Assembly (NCBI RefSeq): GCF_036059255.1
Contig: NZ_CP107947.1
Location: 5,208,001 to 5,272,000, forward strand
Source of the DNA: Micromonospora sp. NBC_00389
Lineage (GTDB): Bacteria; Actinomycetota; Actinomycetes; Mycobacteriales; Micromonosporaceae
DNA: 64,000 nucleotides
Reading direction: 5' to 3'
In this document: piece by piece, positions 46,957 through 55,273 of the stretch
How positions within the stretch are numbered: position 1 is the stretch's first letter
Layout: each line of letters begins with the position of its first letter
The notes under the pieces: generated by a model
Seen by the model: the letters and a program-made list of their open reading frames with translations, nothing else
Told to the model about the DNA's origin: nothing
Databases searched by the model: none
Made by a program: the position numbers and the translations under genes

Positions 46957-46971
46957 GTTTCCGCCCGTTCT

Positions 46972-46987
46972 GCGGACACCTGTCCGC
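46972..46987. promoter_or_regulatory. Perfect 16-bp palindrome at the CoA-transferase transcription start
   Basis: GCGGACA-cc-TGTCCGC. A further TTCCGC half-site (46959-46964) lies nearer the gene. The predicted +1 of the minus-strand promoter falls at about 46987, inside this element. The adjacent IclR-type regulator is the natural ligand (inference). Confidence 0.65.
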
Positions 46988-46993
46988 CGAAAC

Positions 46994-47022
46994 AGCTTGC
47001 GTCACCGCACGGGGGCTGTCAA
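46994..47022 (-). promoter_or_regulatory. Promoter of the CoA-transferase operon
   Basis: Minus strand: consensus TTGACA at 47022-47017, 17-base spacer, CAAGCT at 46999-46994. Confidence 0.6.
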
Positions 47023-47051
47023 CGGCCGGTTCACCGCACCGAAACACGCCC

Positions 47052-47080
47052 TTGACACGAATCGTGACCGGTACCACACT
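47052..47080 (+). promoter_or_regulatory. Promoter of the amidohydrolase-IclR genes with a small operator
   Basis: TTGACA at 47052-47057 and CACACT at 47075-47080, 17 bases apart. CACGA-a-TCGTG (47056-47066) is a perfect inverted repeat within the spacer. The two divergent promoters share a control region of about 190 bases. Confidence 0.6.
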
Positions 47081-47150
47081 TGCGCCACTCGGGCTGGCCG
47101 CACAGCGGACAACGGTCCGGATCCCTCGTACCCGAAAGGAATGGGTGGCG

Positions 47151-48587
47151 ATGAGCGCAACCGACCGGCCGGTGGTCTTCCGCAACGGCCTGGTTCTCAC
47201 CATGGACGACGCACACACGGTGCTGCCCGGCGCCGACGTGCTGGTCATCGGCGACCGGATCGCGGAGGTCGGCGTCGGCCTCACCGCTCCCGACGACGCC
47301 CTGGAGATCGACGCCACCGACGGCATCCTCATGCCCGGAATGGTGGACACCCACCGGCACATGTGGCAGACCGCCATGCGCGGGTACGGCGCCGACTGGA
47401 CCCTGACGCAGTACTTCGTCTGGTACTACCTGGAGTCCGGCAAGCTGTTCCGGCCCGAGGACGTGTACGCCGGCAACCTGCTCGGCGCCATCGAGGCGAT
47501 CGACGCGGGCGTCACGACCACCGTCGACTGGTCGCACGGCCTGCAGACACCCGACCACGCCGACGCGGCTGTCGACGCCCTCGAGGCGGTGCCCGGACGG
47601 TTCGTGCTCGCCTACGGCAACATCCAGCAGGGTCCGTGGGAGTGGGCCGCCTCGCCGGAGTTCCGCGACTTCCACCGTCGCCGGATCGACGGCGGCAAGC
47701 TGGCCGGCTTCCAGATGGCGTTCGACGTCACCGGCGATCCCGCCTTCCCGGAGCGGGCCGCCTTCGAGGTGGCTCGGGAACTGGGCGCTGCGGTGACCAC
47801 GCACGCCGGTGTGTGGGGCGCCACCAACGACGACGGCATCCGACTGATGCACGAGCACGGCTTCATGAACCCCTCGACCGTCTACGTGCACGCCGCGACG
47901 CTCACCCACGACTCGTACAACCGGATCGCCGCCACCGGCGGCTCCGTCTCCGTCTCGACCGAGAGTGAGCAGAGCGCCGGGCAGGGCTACCCGCCCACCT
48001 GGCAGCTGCGCCACCACGACATCCCGGTGTCGCTCTCCATGGACACCAGCGTGTGGTGGAGCGGGGATCTCTTCTCGGCGATGCGGAGCACGCTCGGCGC
48101 CGACCGGTCCCGGGAGCACCTGGAGGCGCACGCCAAGCAGGACACCATCACCCACTGCCACCTGCGGGCCGAGCAGGTCGTCGAGTGGGCCACCCGGGGC
48201 GGTGCCCGCGCCCTCGGCATGGACTCCACGATCGGCGCCCTCACCCCAGGCCGGCAGGCCGACGTCGTCCTGATCAAGAACGACGCCTCGCCGGTGATGT
48301 TCCCGATCCTGAACCCGCACGGTCACGTCGTCTTCCAGGCCCAACGCGGCGACGTGCACACCGTGCTGGTGGGCGGTCGGGTGGTCAAGCGCGACGGCCG
48401 CCTGGTCGACGTCGACCTCGCCGCCGCGCGGGCCAAGGTGGCCGCCACCATCGATCACCTCCGCGAGACCATGGGGGAGGAGGCGTGGCAGCGGGGCATG
48501 AACCCGGACATCCCCGAGACCGCGATCCTGGAGAACCCGTACCAGTACACCGAGTGGGACGCCGGCTCGGCGCAGTGGAAGCATTGA
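47151..48587 (+). CDS. ATZ/TRZ-type amidohydrolase
   Basis: 478 residues from ATG 47151 (AAAGGA 10 bases upstream). The metal and catalytic residues of the cytosine-deaminase/TrzN group are present: His68 and His70 in THRHMW, His218 in TTHAG, His247 in YVHAA and Asp298 in SMDTS. Also ARALGMDSTIGALTPGRQADVVLI at the C-terminus. The family deaminates, dechlorinates or hydrolyses N-heterocycles; the substrate here is unknown. Followed 4 bases later by the IclR regulator and divergent from the CoA-transferase operon, so it probably starts the same pathway. Confidence 0.88.
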   Translation: MSATDRPVVFRNGLVLTMDDAHTVLPGADVLVIGDRIAEVGVGLTAPDDALEIDATDGILMPGMVDTHRHMWQTAMRGYGADWTLTQYFVWYYLESGKLFRPEDVYAGNLLGAIEAIDAGVTTTVDWSHGLQTPDHADAAVDALEAVPGRFVLAYGNIQQGPWEWAASPEFRDFHRRRIDGGKLAGFQMAFDVTGDPAFPERAAFEVARELGAAVTTHAGVWGATNDDGIRLMHEHGFMNPSTVYVHAATLTHDSYNRIAATGGSVSVSTESEQSAGQGYPPTWQLRHHDIPVSLSMDTSVWWSGDLFSAMRSTLGADRSREHLEAHAKQDTITHCHLRAEQVVEWATRGGARALGMDSTIGALTPGRQADVVLIKNDASPVMFPILNPHGHVVFQAQRGDVHTVLVGGRVVKRDGRLVDVDLAAARAKVAATIDHLRETMGEEAWQRGMNPDIPETAILENPYQYTEWDAGSAQWKH

Positions 48588-48591
48588 GCGC

Positions 48592-49395
48592 ATGAGTGAC
48601 AACGGAAGGGGCGCTGCACCCGACTTCATCGAGGCACTCGCCCGTGGTCTCGACGTCCTGCGCTCCTTCCGTCCCGGTTGCCCGTCGACGACGCTCAGTG
48701 AGATCGCCGCCGCCACCGGCCTGGCCCGGCCCACGGTCCGGCGCATCCTCATCACCCTCGAGTCGCTGGGCTACGTCCGCGCGGTCGGCCGTGGCCACGC
48801 CCTCACCCCGCGTGTCCTGGAACTGGGGATGGCGTACGTCAACGCGCTGAGCATGTGGGACGTGGCCCGCCCGCACATGGAGAAGCTGGTCGCCCAGACC
48901 AACGAGTCGACCTCGATGGCCCAGCTCGACGGCAGCGACATCGTCTACGTCGCGCGCGTGGCCGTACCGAAGATCGTCACGCTCGCCGTCACCATCGGCA
49001 CCCGCTTCCCGGCCCCCGCGACGTCGATGGGCAAGGTGCTGCTCGCGGGCCTGCCGCCGGAGACGCTGGCCGCCGTGCTCGCCGAGCCGACCCGCTCCGG
49101 CATCACGCCCCGCTGGCAGCCCTCGCCAAGTGAACTGGACGCCGTGTTGCGCGAGGTCCGGGCGAAGGGCTGGGCCCTCGCCGACCAGGATCTGGCTCCG
49201 GGCATCCGGTCCGTCGCCACCGGTGTGCGCGACGGCGACGGCCGGGTCGTCGCCGCGATCAACGTGACCGTGCACGCCGCCGAGACGTCGCTGGAGACGC
49301 TGCTCGACGACCACCTGCCGAAGTTGCTGCGCGCGGCGGCCGACATCGGGCACGACTGGGCGCTGACCGCCGCCGTGCCGATGATCACCGCCTGA
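48592..49395 (+). CDS. IclR-family regulator, PcaR/PobR-like
   Basis: 267 residues from ATG 48592. N-terminal winged helix (DFIEALARGLDVLRSF, TLSEIAAATGLARPTVRRILITLESLGYVR) matches the PcaR/PobR subgroup that controls aromatic-acid catabolism. The C-terminal effector domain has AQTNESTSMAQLDGSDIVYVARV and PATSMGKVLLAGL. Probably regulates both divergent transcripts and responds to a pathway intermediate. Confidence 0.92.
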   Translation: MSDNGRGAAPDFIEALARGLDVLRSFRPGCPSTTLSEIAAATGLARPTVRRILITLESLGYVRAVGRGHALTPRVLELGMAYVNALSMWDVARPHMEKLVAQTNESTSMAQLDGSDIVYVARVAVPKIVTLAVTIGTRFPAPATSMGKVLLAGLPPETLAAVLAEPTRSGITPRWQPSPSELDAVLREVRAKGWALADQDLAPGIRSVATGVRDGDGRVVAAINVTVHAAETSLETLLDDHLPKLLRAAADIGHDWALTAAVPMITA

Positions 49396-49545
49396 CCGGT
49401 CGCCGTCCGGCGCCGCGCCTCCCATATCGGGCCACCCTGGCCCGGCTGCCCTCGACGGTGGCCGGGCGGTCCGCTCGGTGAGCGACACCCCGACGTCCGG
49501 TTCCAGTCGGGGGGCTGATCGGACGCGCCGCCGCTGTGGTCGTAA

Positions 49546-49581
49546 AACCGGCGGCGAACCGTCGGTGCTGCCGGTTAGTCT
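49546..49581 (+). promoter_or_regulatory. Inverted repeat and -10 upstream of the MFS gene
   Basis: AACCGGC (49546-49552) and GCCGGTT (49570-49576) are complementary across 17 bases, and the right arm abuts TAGTCT (49576-49581), a plausible -10. The remaining 290-base gap (49396-49686) shows no gene. Confidence 0.4.
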
Positions 49582-49686
49582 GCCTGCGCGCGTCGTCGCC
49601 TCGGTGCGTCGCGTCCCGCGCCTGGTTGGCGCGGCACCGCCGCCACCACCCACCATTCGGCGGCTCAACCGACTTCAGGAGAGTTT

Positions 49687-51267
49687 GTGACACAGCAATC
49701 CGTCGCGACATCGGACAAGCTCGACGCCGCGGTGCTCAAGGTGGCCGGCGTCGTGGTCCTCGGCGCGATCATGTCGATCCTCGACGTGACGGTGGTCAGC
49801 GTGGCGCTGCCCACCTTCCAGAGCGAGTTCGACGCGTCCTACGCCCGCGTCGCGTGGACGATGACCGCTTACACCCTCGCGTTGGCCACAGTGATCCCGC
49901 TCAGCGGGTGGGCGGCCGACCGGTTCGGCACCAAACGCCTCTACATGGTGGCGCTGGCCCTGTTCACGATCGGGTCCGGGCTCTGCGCCACCGCCGACAC
50001 GATCGGCGAGCTGATCGGCTACCGCGTCCTGCAGGGCCTCGGCGGCGGCATGCTCATGCCGCTGGGCATGACCATCATGACCCGGGCGGCCGGGCCGCAC
50101 CGGATCGGCCGGTTGATGGCGGTTCTCGGCATCCCGATGCTGCTCGGGCCGATCGGCGGCCCGATCCTCGGTGGCTGGCTGATCGACGCCGCGAGCTGGC
50201 ACTGGATCTTCCTGATCAACCTGCCGATCGGCGTCGTCGCGCTGATCTACGCGCAGATGGCGCTGCCGAAGGACGCCCCCGAGCCGTCGGAGTCGTTCGA
50301 CTTCGTCGGCATGCTGATGCTCTCGCCGGGGCTCGCCCTCTTCCTCTACGGCATCTCGTCACTGCCGGAGACGGGCACCTTCGCCGAGACCAAGGTGTGG
50401 GCTCCCATGCTGGTCGGCGCCGCGCTGGTGGTGGCGTTCGTGCTCTACTCCTTCAAGCCCCGGCATCCGCTGCTCGACCTGCGGCTGTTCACCAACCGCA
50501 ACCTGACCATCGCCTCGCTGACGCTGTTCGTCTTCATCATCGCGTTCATGGGCGCCGGCCTGCTGTTCCCGAGCTACTTCCTGCAGGTGCGCGGCGAGAC
50601 GACGCTGGCGGCCGGTCTGCTGATGGCGCCGCAGGGCATCGGCGCGATGATCACCATGCCGATCGCCGGCACGCTGGCCGACCGGGTGCCCATCGGTCGC
50701 ACGGTTCCGTTCGCGCTGGCGCTCATCGTCGCCGGGTTCTTCACCTTCACCCAGGTCGACCCGCAGACCTCGTACTGGCTGCTCGGCGGCTCGTTGTTCG
50801 TGATGGGCCTGGGCATGGGCGGCACGATGATGCCGATCATGACGTCGGCGCTGCGGACGTTGCAGGCCCACGACGTGGCTCGCGGCTCGACGCTGGTCAA
50901 CATCCTCCAGCAGATCGGCGGGTCGATCGGCGCCGCGGTGATGTCGGTGATCCTCACCAACGAGCTGAACGGCTCCCGGCCGATCCCCGGGCTGGTGGAC
51001 CCGAGCGGTGAACCGGTCACCGAGGCCGGGCTGGCCATCGCCTCCCAGCAGCGGCCGGAGCTGCTCCAGCAGATGCCGGTGGACCCGTCGCTCATCGAGC
51101 GCGGGCTCGACTTCGCCGCCAAGTCGTTCGCCACCACGTTCTGGGTCGCGTTCGCGCTGGTGCTGCTCACCTTCATCCCGGCTGCCCTGCTGCCGCGCCG
51201 GCGCCAGCCCGCGCAGCCGCTCGACGACCAGGGCGAGCTGGCCAAGGCACCCGTCGTCATCCACTGA
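49687..51267 (+). CDS. MFS efflux/uptake transporter, DHA2 (EmrB/QacA) type
   Basis: 526 residues from GTG 49687 with GGAG upstream. About 14 membrane helices; motif A GWAADRFGTKRLYM, the antiporter motif C GIPMLLGPIGGPILGGWLID, and DVTVVSVALP in helix 1 (motif D1). Proton-driven antiporters of this class export drugs or aromatic compounds. Its place after the amidohydrolase and IclR genes suggests transport of the pathway substrate or a toxic intermediate (inference), but it has its own upstream control region. Confidence 0.9.
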   Translation: MTQQSVATSDKLDAAVLKVAGVVVLGAIMSILDVTVVSVALPTFQSEFDASYARVAWTMTAYTLALATVIPLSGWAADRFGTKRLYMVALALFTIGSGLCATADTIGELIGYRVLQGLGGGMLMPLGMTIMTRAAGPHRIGRLMAVLGIPMLLGPIGGPILGGWLIDAASWHWIFLINLPIGVVALIYAQMALPKDAPEPSESFDFVGMLMLSPGLALFLYGISSLPETGTFAETKVWAPMLVGAALVVAFVLYSFKPRHPLLDLRLFTNRNLTIASLTLFVFIIAFMGAGLLFPSYFLQVRGETTLAAGLLMAPQGIGAMITMPIAGTLADRVPIGRTVPFALALIVAGFFTFTQVDPQTSYWLLGGSLFVMGLGMGGTMMPIMTSALRTLQAHDVARGSTLVNILQQIGGSIGAAVMSVILTNELNGSRPIPGLVDPSGEPVTEAGLAIASQQRPELLQQMPVDPSLIERGLDFAAKSFATTFWVAFALVLLTFIPAALLPRRRQPAQPLDDQGELAKAPVVIH

Positions 51268-51280
51268 TCGACCCCGCCCG

Positions 51281-51314
51281 CCGCGCTCAGCGCCCCTCGT
51301 GGTGCTGAGCGCGG
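51281..51314. terminator. Hairpin terminator between MFS and DUF5709 genes
   Basis: Perfect 11-base stem (CCGCGCTCAGC, 51281-51291, with 51304-51314) and a 12-base loop between convergent genes. Confidence 0.75.
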
Positions 51315-51325
51315 CGGCGCGGCGC

Positions 51326-51787
51326 TCAGCGAAGCGGGCCGTCCCCGGGCCCGTCAGGGTCCTCGACCAGGTGGATCGCGGCTTCCTCCGCGCTGGCGGC
51401 GCCCGCGTCGATCCCGGCGTCCCACGCCACCGACTCGGCCTCCTCGTCCTCGCCAAGGCCCTCGTCGTAGGCGACGAGACGGCCCGCGCGCGCCTCGCGC
51501 TCGTACCCCCGGCGGGTCAGCTCGTCCTCGTCGTCGCCGCCCTCGGCGTACGGGTCGAGGTCCGGCTCCTCCTGGGCGAGGTGCTGCTCCAAGGACTCGC
51601 CCGCCCGCTCCTCGGCGGGCGTGGTGCCGAACCGGTTCGCGGCCGTCCAGTGGTCCTCGGCGATGATGCCGGTGTCGAGTGGGTCGCTGACGCGGTCGTC
51701 GTCCAGGGTGTCGGAGGTGTCCAGGACTCCGTCGTCCTCGGCCACGTTCCACTCCTCGACGGAATCCATCCGCTCGGTCTGGCTCAC
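51326..51787 (-). CDS. Acidic DUF5709 family protein
   Basis: 153 residues from GTG 51787 (GAGGAG about 6 bases upstream). Very rich in Asp/Glu, with VAEDDGVLDTSDTLDDDRVSDPLDTG, GIIAEDHWTAANRFGTTPAEE and a C-terminal WDAGIDAGAASAEEAAIHLV. Matches the actinobacterial DUF5709 pattern; function unknown. No signal peptide. Single gene. Confidence 0.8.
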   Translation of the reverse strand: MSQTERMDSVEEWNVAEDDGVLDTSDTLDDDRVSDPLDTGIIAEDHWTAANRFGTTPAEERAGESLEQHLAQEEPDLDPYAEGGDDEDELTRRGYEREARAGRLVAYDEGLGEDEEAESVAWDAGIDAGAASAEEAAIHLVEDPDGPGDGPLR

Positions 51788-51935
51788 GGTGGTCTCCTCT
51801 TCGTCACGGTGCAGCGATGGGACCAGCCTATGACCGCCCGCCGGCACCGCATCCCGAGGGGCCGGCCGGGCACGGCGGGCGGACCTCGGGGTACGACGCG
51901 CGGAACGGATCAGCGTTCCAGCAGCTCCACCACGC

Positions 51936-52904
51936 CTACCCGGGCTGCGGGCGGGCCGCGCGGGTCGCCCGGCCGCCGATCTCGCGGAGGTACGCGATCA
52001 GCTCCGGTGGCTCGTGCACCTCGAACTCGCAGCCCAGGGTCAGCAGGCGCCACGCCAGCCAGTCCAGGGTGTCGGCGTGGCTGCGCAGCCGGCAACTGGC
52101 GGCGTCGATCGGCTCCAGGTCGACCGGGGAGCCGCCGAGCGGGCCGGCCATCCGCTCGACCGGTGCGTGCAGGATCACCACCGCCCGGTAGACGGGCGTG
52201 AGCTCCAGCAGCTTCTCCGTCACGAACGCCGCGGCGTCGGTGGCCGGCAGCGGGCGGGGCGGGACACGCGTCCGGGTGGTCCGCTGCGCGCTGATCCGAT
52301 CGACCCGGAACATCCGCCAGTCGCCCCGGTCATTGTCGTAGCCCACCAGGTACCAGCGGCGGCCCGCCGACACCAGCTTGTACGGCTCGACCAGCCGCTC
52401 GCCGCCGACGCCGTCGCGCCGGCGGTAGGTGAACCGCAGCTGCTCGCGGTTGGTGACGGCTGCGGCCAGCGCGCTCAGGTGCTCGGGGTCGACCGTCGGC
52501 CGGCCCCAGGTGAGCAGCGGTTCGGTGGCCGCCCCCAGCGCGCTGACGCGGTGGCGCAGCCGGGACGGCAGCACCTGTTCGAGCTTCGCCAGCGCCCGTA
52601 CCGAGGCCTCCTCGATGCCGACCACCGCGTGACCGGCGGCGGTACGCAGGCCAACCGCGATCGCCACCGCCTCCTCGTCGTCGAGCAGCAGCGGCGGCAT
52701 CGCCGTGCCGGCGACCAGGCGGTACCCGCCGATCGCGCCCATCGTGGCCTGCACCGGGTAGCCGAGGTCGCGCAGCCGCTCGACGTCGCGGCGGATGGTG
52801 CGCAGGCTGACGCCGAGCCGGGTGGCCAGTTCGCTGCCGGGCCACTCGCGCGGGGTCTGCAACAGCGACAGCAGGCCCAGCAGCCGGGCGGGGGTGTCGG
52901 ACAT
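51936..52904 (-). CDS. WYL-domain regulator (YafY/PafBC-like)
   Basis: 322 residues from ATG 52904. N-terminal HTH_11 winged helix (ARLLGLLSLLQTPREWPGSELATRLGVSLRTIRRDVERLRDLGYPV) and WYL domain (EQLRFTYRRRDG, VEPYKLVSAGRRWYLVGYDNDRGDWRMFRVDRIS), with a C-terminal WCX-like extension. Many such regulators respond to DNA damage or bind single-stranded DNA (family knowledge). Divergent from the epoxide hydrolase gene, with an inverted repeat in the 62-base gap. Confidence 0.92.
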   Translation of the reverse strand: MSDTPARLLGLLSLLQTPREWPGSELATRLGVSLRTIRRDVERLRDLGYPVQATMGAIGGYRLVAGTAMPPLLLDDEEAVAIAVGLRTAAGHAVVGIEEASVRALAKLEQVLPSRLRHRVSALGAATEPLLTWGRPTVDPEHLSALAAAVTNREQLRFTYRRRDGVGGERLVEPYKLVSAGRRWYLVGYDNDRGDWRMFRVDRISAQRTTRTRVPPRPLPATDAAAFVTEKLLELTPVYRAVVILHAPVERMAGPLGGSPVDLEPIDAASCRLRSHADTLDWLAWRLLTLGCEFEVHEPPELIAYLREIGGRATRAARPQPG

Positions 52905-52928
52905 GGCTCCAGAATGCCAGCGATGTGT

Positions 52929-52966
52929 GTCAGAACCTGACCTACATGGGTCGTAGCGTGGCCGGC
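52929..52966 (+). promoter_or_regulatory. Operator and leaderless promoter of the epoxide-hydrolase operon
   Basis: GTCAG-aac-CTGAC (52929-52941) is a perfect inverted repeat of the TGTCAG/CTGACA type often bound by YafY-like WYL regulators. TAGCGT at 52954-52959 fits TANNNT and is seven bases from the ATG at 52967. Confidence 0.6.
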
Positions 52967-54100
52967 ATGACGCCATTTCGCATCGACATCCCGCAATCGG
53001 ACCTCGACGACCTGCGTGACCGGCTCTCCCGCACCCGGTGGCCGCGCTCGTTGCCCGGCACCGGTTGGAGCCGGGGGGTGCCGGTGGACTACCTCCGCGA
53101 GCTGGCCGAGTACTGGGCGAACGGTTACGACTGGCGGGTGCACGAGGCGCGGCTGAACGAGTTCCCGCAACTCGTCACCGAGATCGACGGGCTGGACGTG
53201 CACCTGCTGCACGTCCGCTCGCCGGAGCCGGACGCGCTGCCGTTGCTGCTGACGCACGGCTGGCCGAACTCCGTGGTCGAGTTCACCGAGCTGATCGGCC
53301 CGCTGACCGACCCGCGTGCCCATGGTGCGGACCCGGCGCAGGCGTTTCACGTGGTCGTGCCGTCGGTGCCCGGCTACGGTTTCTCGCAGGCGCCACCGGA
53401 CGGGTTCACGGTCGACCGGGTCGCCCGGATGTGGGCCGAGCTGATGACCCGCCTCGGCTACCACCGCTACGGCACCCAGGGCGGCGACCTCGGTGCGTAC
53501 ATCGCGCCGGAGGTGGCGACGGTGGCGCCGGAGCAGGTGGTGGGCGTGCACATCAACGGCGGGTTCGGCTTCCCGACCGCCGCCGACGTACCAGGCATGA
53601 CCGAGGCGGAACGCGCCGAGTGGGAGCAGATGCAGCAGTGGATGAGCGGCGGCGTGGACCATCACGCGCTGCTGCGGGCCGCGCCACAGACCTTCTCGTA
53701 CGCCTGGACCGACTCGCCGGTCGGGCTGCTGGCCTGGATGATGCAGAAGTTCAAGGAGTTCACCATGACGGTTCCGACCCCCGAGCAAGCCATCGACCGG
53801 GACCACCTGCTCACCAACGTGAGCCTCTACTGGTTCACCGGCACGTCGGGGTCGTCCTCGTGGACCATGTACGAGCGTCTCACGCTGGCTGACGACGGCG
53901 GGTTCGCCTGGCCCAGGGGACAGCAGCGGGTGCCGTCCGGCGTGTACGGCGGCGGGTCCGCGCTGATGCGGCGCCTCGCCGAGCAGGACAACACCATCGT
54001 CCACTGGCCGGAGGGCAACCCGGGCAGCCACTTCGTGGCCATGGATGAGCCGTTGGCGCACGCGGCGGACATCCGTGCCTTCTTCGCGGGCCTGCGATGA
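52967..54100 (+). CDS. Epoxide hydrolase, microsomal (EPHX1) type
   Basis: 377 residues. N-terminal EHN domain (FRIDIPQSDLDDLRDRLSRTRWP), oxyanion HGWP at 98-101, nucleophile Asp174 in GTQGGDLGAY, lid with FKEFTMTVP and a catalytic His in NPGSHFVAMDEP. Opens epoxides to diols. The next gene starts inside its stop (ATGA), an unusual tight link to an AlkZ-like DNA-binding protein. Detoxification of a reactive epoxide is the simplest reading. Confidence 0.92.
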   Translation: MTPFRIDIPQSDLDDLRDRLSRTRWPRSLPGTGWSRGVPVDYLRELAEYWANGYDWRVHEARLNEFPQLVTEIDGLDVHLLHVRSPEPDALPLLLTHGWPNSVVEFTELIGPLTDPRAHGADPAQAFHVVVPSVPGYGFSQAPPDGFTVDRVARMWAELMTRLGYHRYGTQGGDLGAYIAPEVATVAPEQVVGVHINGGFGFPTAADVPGMTEAERAEWEQMQQWMSGGVDHHALLRAAPQTFSYAWTDSPVGLLAWMMQKFKEFTMTVPTPEQAIDRDHLLTNVSLYWFTGTSGSSSWTMYERLTLADDGGFAWPRGQQRVPSGVYGGGSALMRRLAEQDNTIVHWPEGNPGSHFVAMDEPLAHAADIRAFFAGLR

Positions 54101-55254
54101 CCGACGTGAGCTGGGCGCAGGTGTGCGCCCGGCGCCTGGAGCGGCACGCGCTCACGGCGGGGTCGACCGAGGCGGGATCCGAGCCGGCCGCGGACGCGGT
54201 CGCCGCCGTGGTGTCCGTGATGTGCGGGGCGCATGCCCAGGTCGCCGCCGCCGCCGAGTTGTCCGTCGGGCTACGGGTCCCGGGTGCCACCCGTACCCTG
54301 GTGCGGCAGGCAGTGTGGACGGACCGCACCGTGGTCAAGAGCCGCGGGCCGCGCGGGACCGTGCACCTGCTCGCCGCCGCCGACCTGCCGATGTGGACCG
54401 GCGCGCTGTCGGCGCTGCCGATCCCAGCGCACGAGAAAAACCTGCTGACCACCGAGCAGACCGCGCAGGTGATCGGGGCCATCGCCGACGCCCTGGCCGA
54501 GGCCGAGCTGACCACCGCCGAGTTGACCGAGCAGGTGGTCGCTCGCACCGGTCCCTGGGCCGGCGAGCGGGTGATCGACGCGTTCCAGGACAAGTGGCCC
54601 CGGTGGATCGCCGCCATGGGGGCCGCAACCCGGAGCGGGGCCATCTGCTTCGGCCCCAACCGCGCCCGCGCCACCACGTACACCAGCCCGGCCCGCTGGT
54701 TGCCCGGGTTCGCCCCGATGGACGGCCCGGCCGCGCTGGCCGACCTCGTCCGGCGCTACCTGTACTCGTACGGGCCGGCCACCCCGGCGCAGTTCGCCCG
54801 GTGGCTGGCGGTACCCGCGCCGTGGGCGGTGAAGCTGTTCGAGTCACTGGACCTGGCGGCCGTGACGGTGGCGGGCACGCGGGCGTGGGTGGCGGCCGGT
54901 GACACCGACTTTCCGGACGACCGGCCGACCGGGTTGCGGTTGCTGCCCTACTTCGACGCGTACACCGTGGGTTGCCACCCGCGCGAACTGCTCTTCCCAG
55001 GGGCGGCCGCCGAGCGGGCACTGGCCCGTGGGCAGGCCGGCAACTACCCGGTGCTGCTGGTCGACGGCACGGTCGCCGGGGTGTGGCACCACCGTCGTTC
55101 CGGCCGCACCATCCAGGTCACGGTCGAGCCGTTGCGGGCGCTCGGCGCCGGCCAACGGGAGGCGTTGGAGGAGCAGGTCGAGCGAGTCGGCCAGATCCTG
55201 GAAGGCACTCCGTCGCTGACCATCGGCACGGTGGCTGTCGGTCCGCACGCGTGA
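54097..55254 (+). CDS. AlkZ/YcaQ-like winged-helix (HTH_42) protein
   Basis: 385 residues, ATGA overlap with the epoxide hydrolase. The HTH_42 layout is present: tandem winged helices, KSRGPRGTVHLLAAADLPMWTGAL and the C-terminal block LLPYFDAYTVGC with VLLVDGTVAGVW. The family includes bacterial glycosylases that unhook alkylated or cross-linked bases. Their catalytic motif is usually Gln-x-Gln or Gln-x-Asp; here the corresponding GAHAQ (44-48) has His46 in place of the first Gln. So it may be a repair glycosylase with altered chemistry or a DNA-binding relative. Confidence 0.8.
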   Translation: MTDVSWAQVCARRLERHALTAGSTEAGSEPAADAVAAVVSVMCGAHAQVAAAAELSVGLRVPGATRTLVRQAVWTDRTVVKSRGPRGTVHLLAAADLPMWTGALSALPIPAHEKNLLTTEQTAQVIGAIADALAEAELTTAELTEQVVARTGPWAGERVIDAFQDKWPRWIAAMGAATRSGAICFGPNRARATTYTSPARWLPGFAPMDGPAALADLVRRYLYSYGPATPAQFARWLAVPAPWAVKLFESLDLAAVTVAGTRAWVAAGDTDFPDDRPTGLRLLPYFDAYTVGCHPRELLFPGAAAERALARGQAGNYPVLLVDGTVAGVWHHRRSGRTIQVTVEPLRALGAGQREALEEQVERVGQILEGTPSLTIGTVAVGPHA

Positions 55255-55273
55255 GCCAGGGCAGGATGACGGG

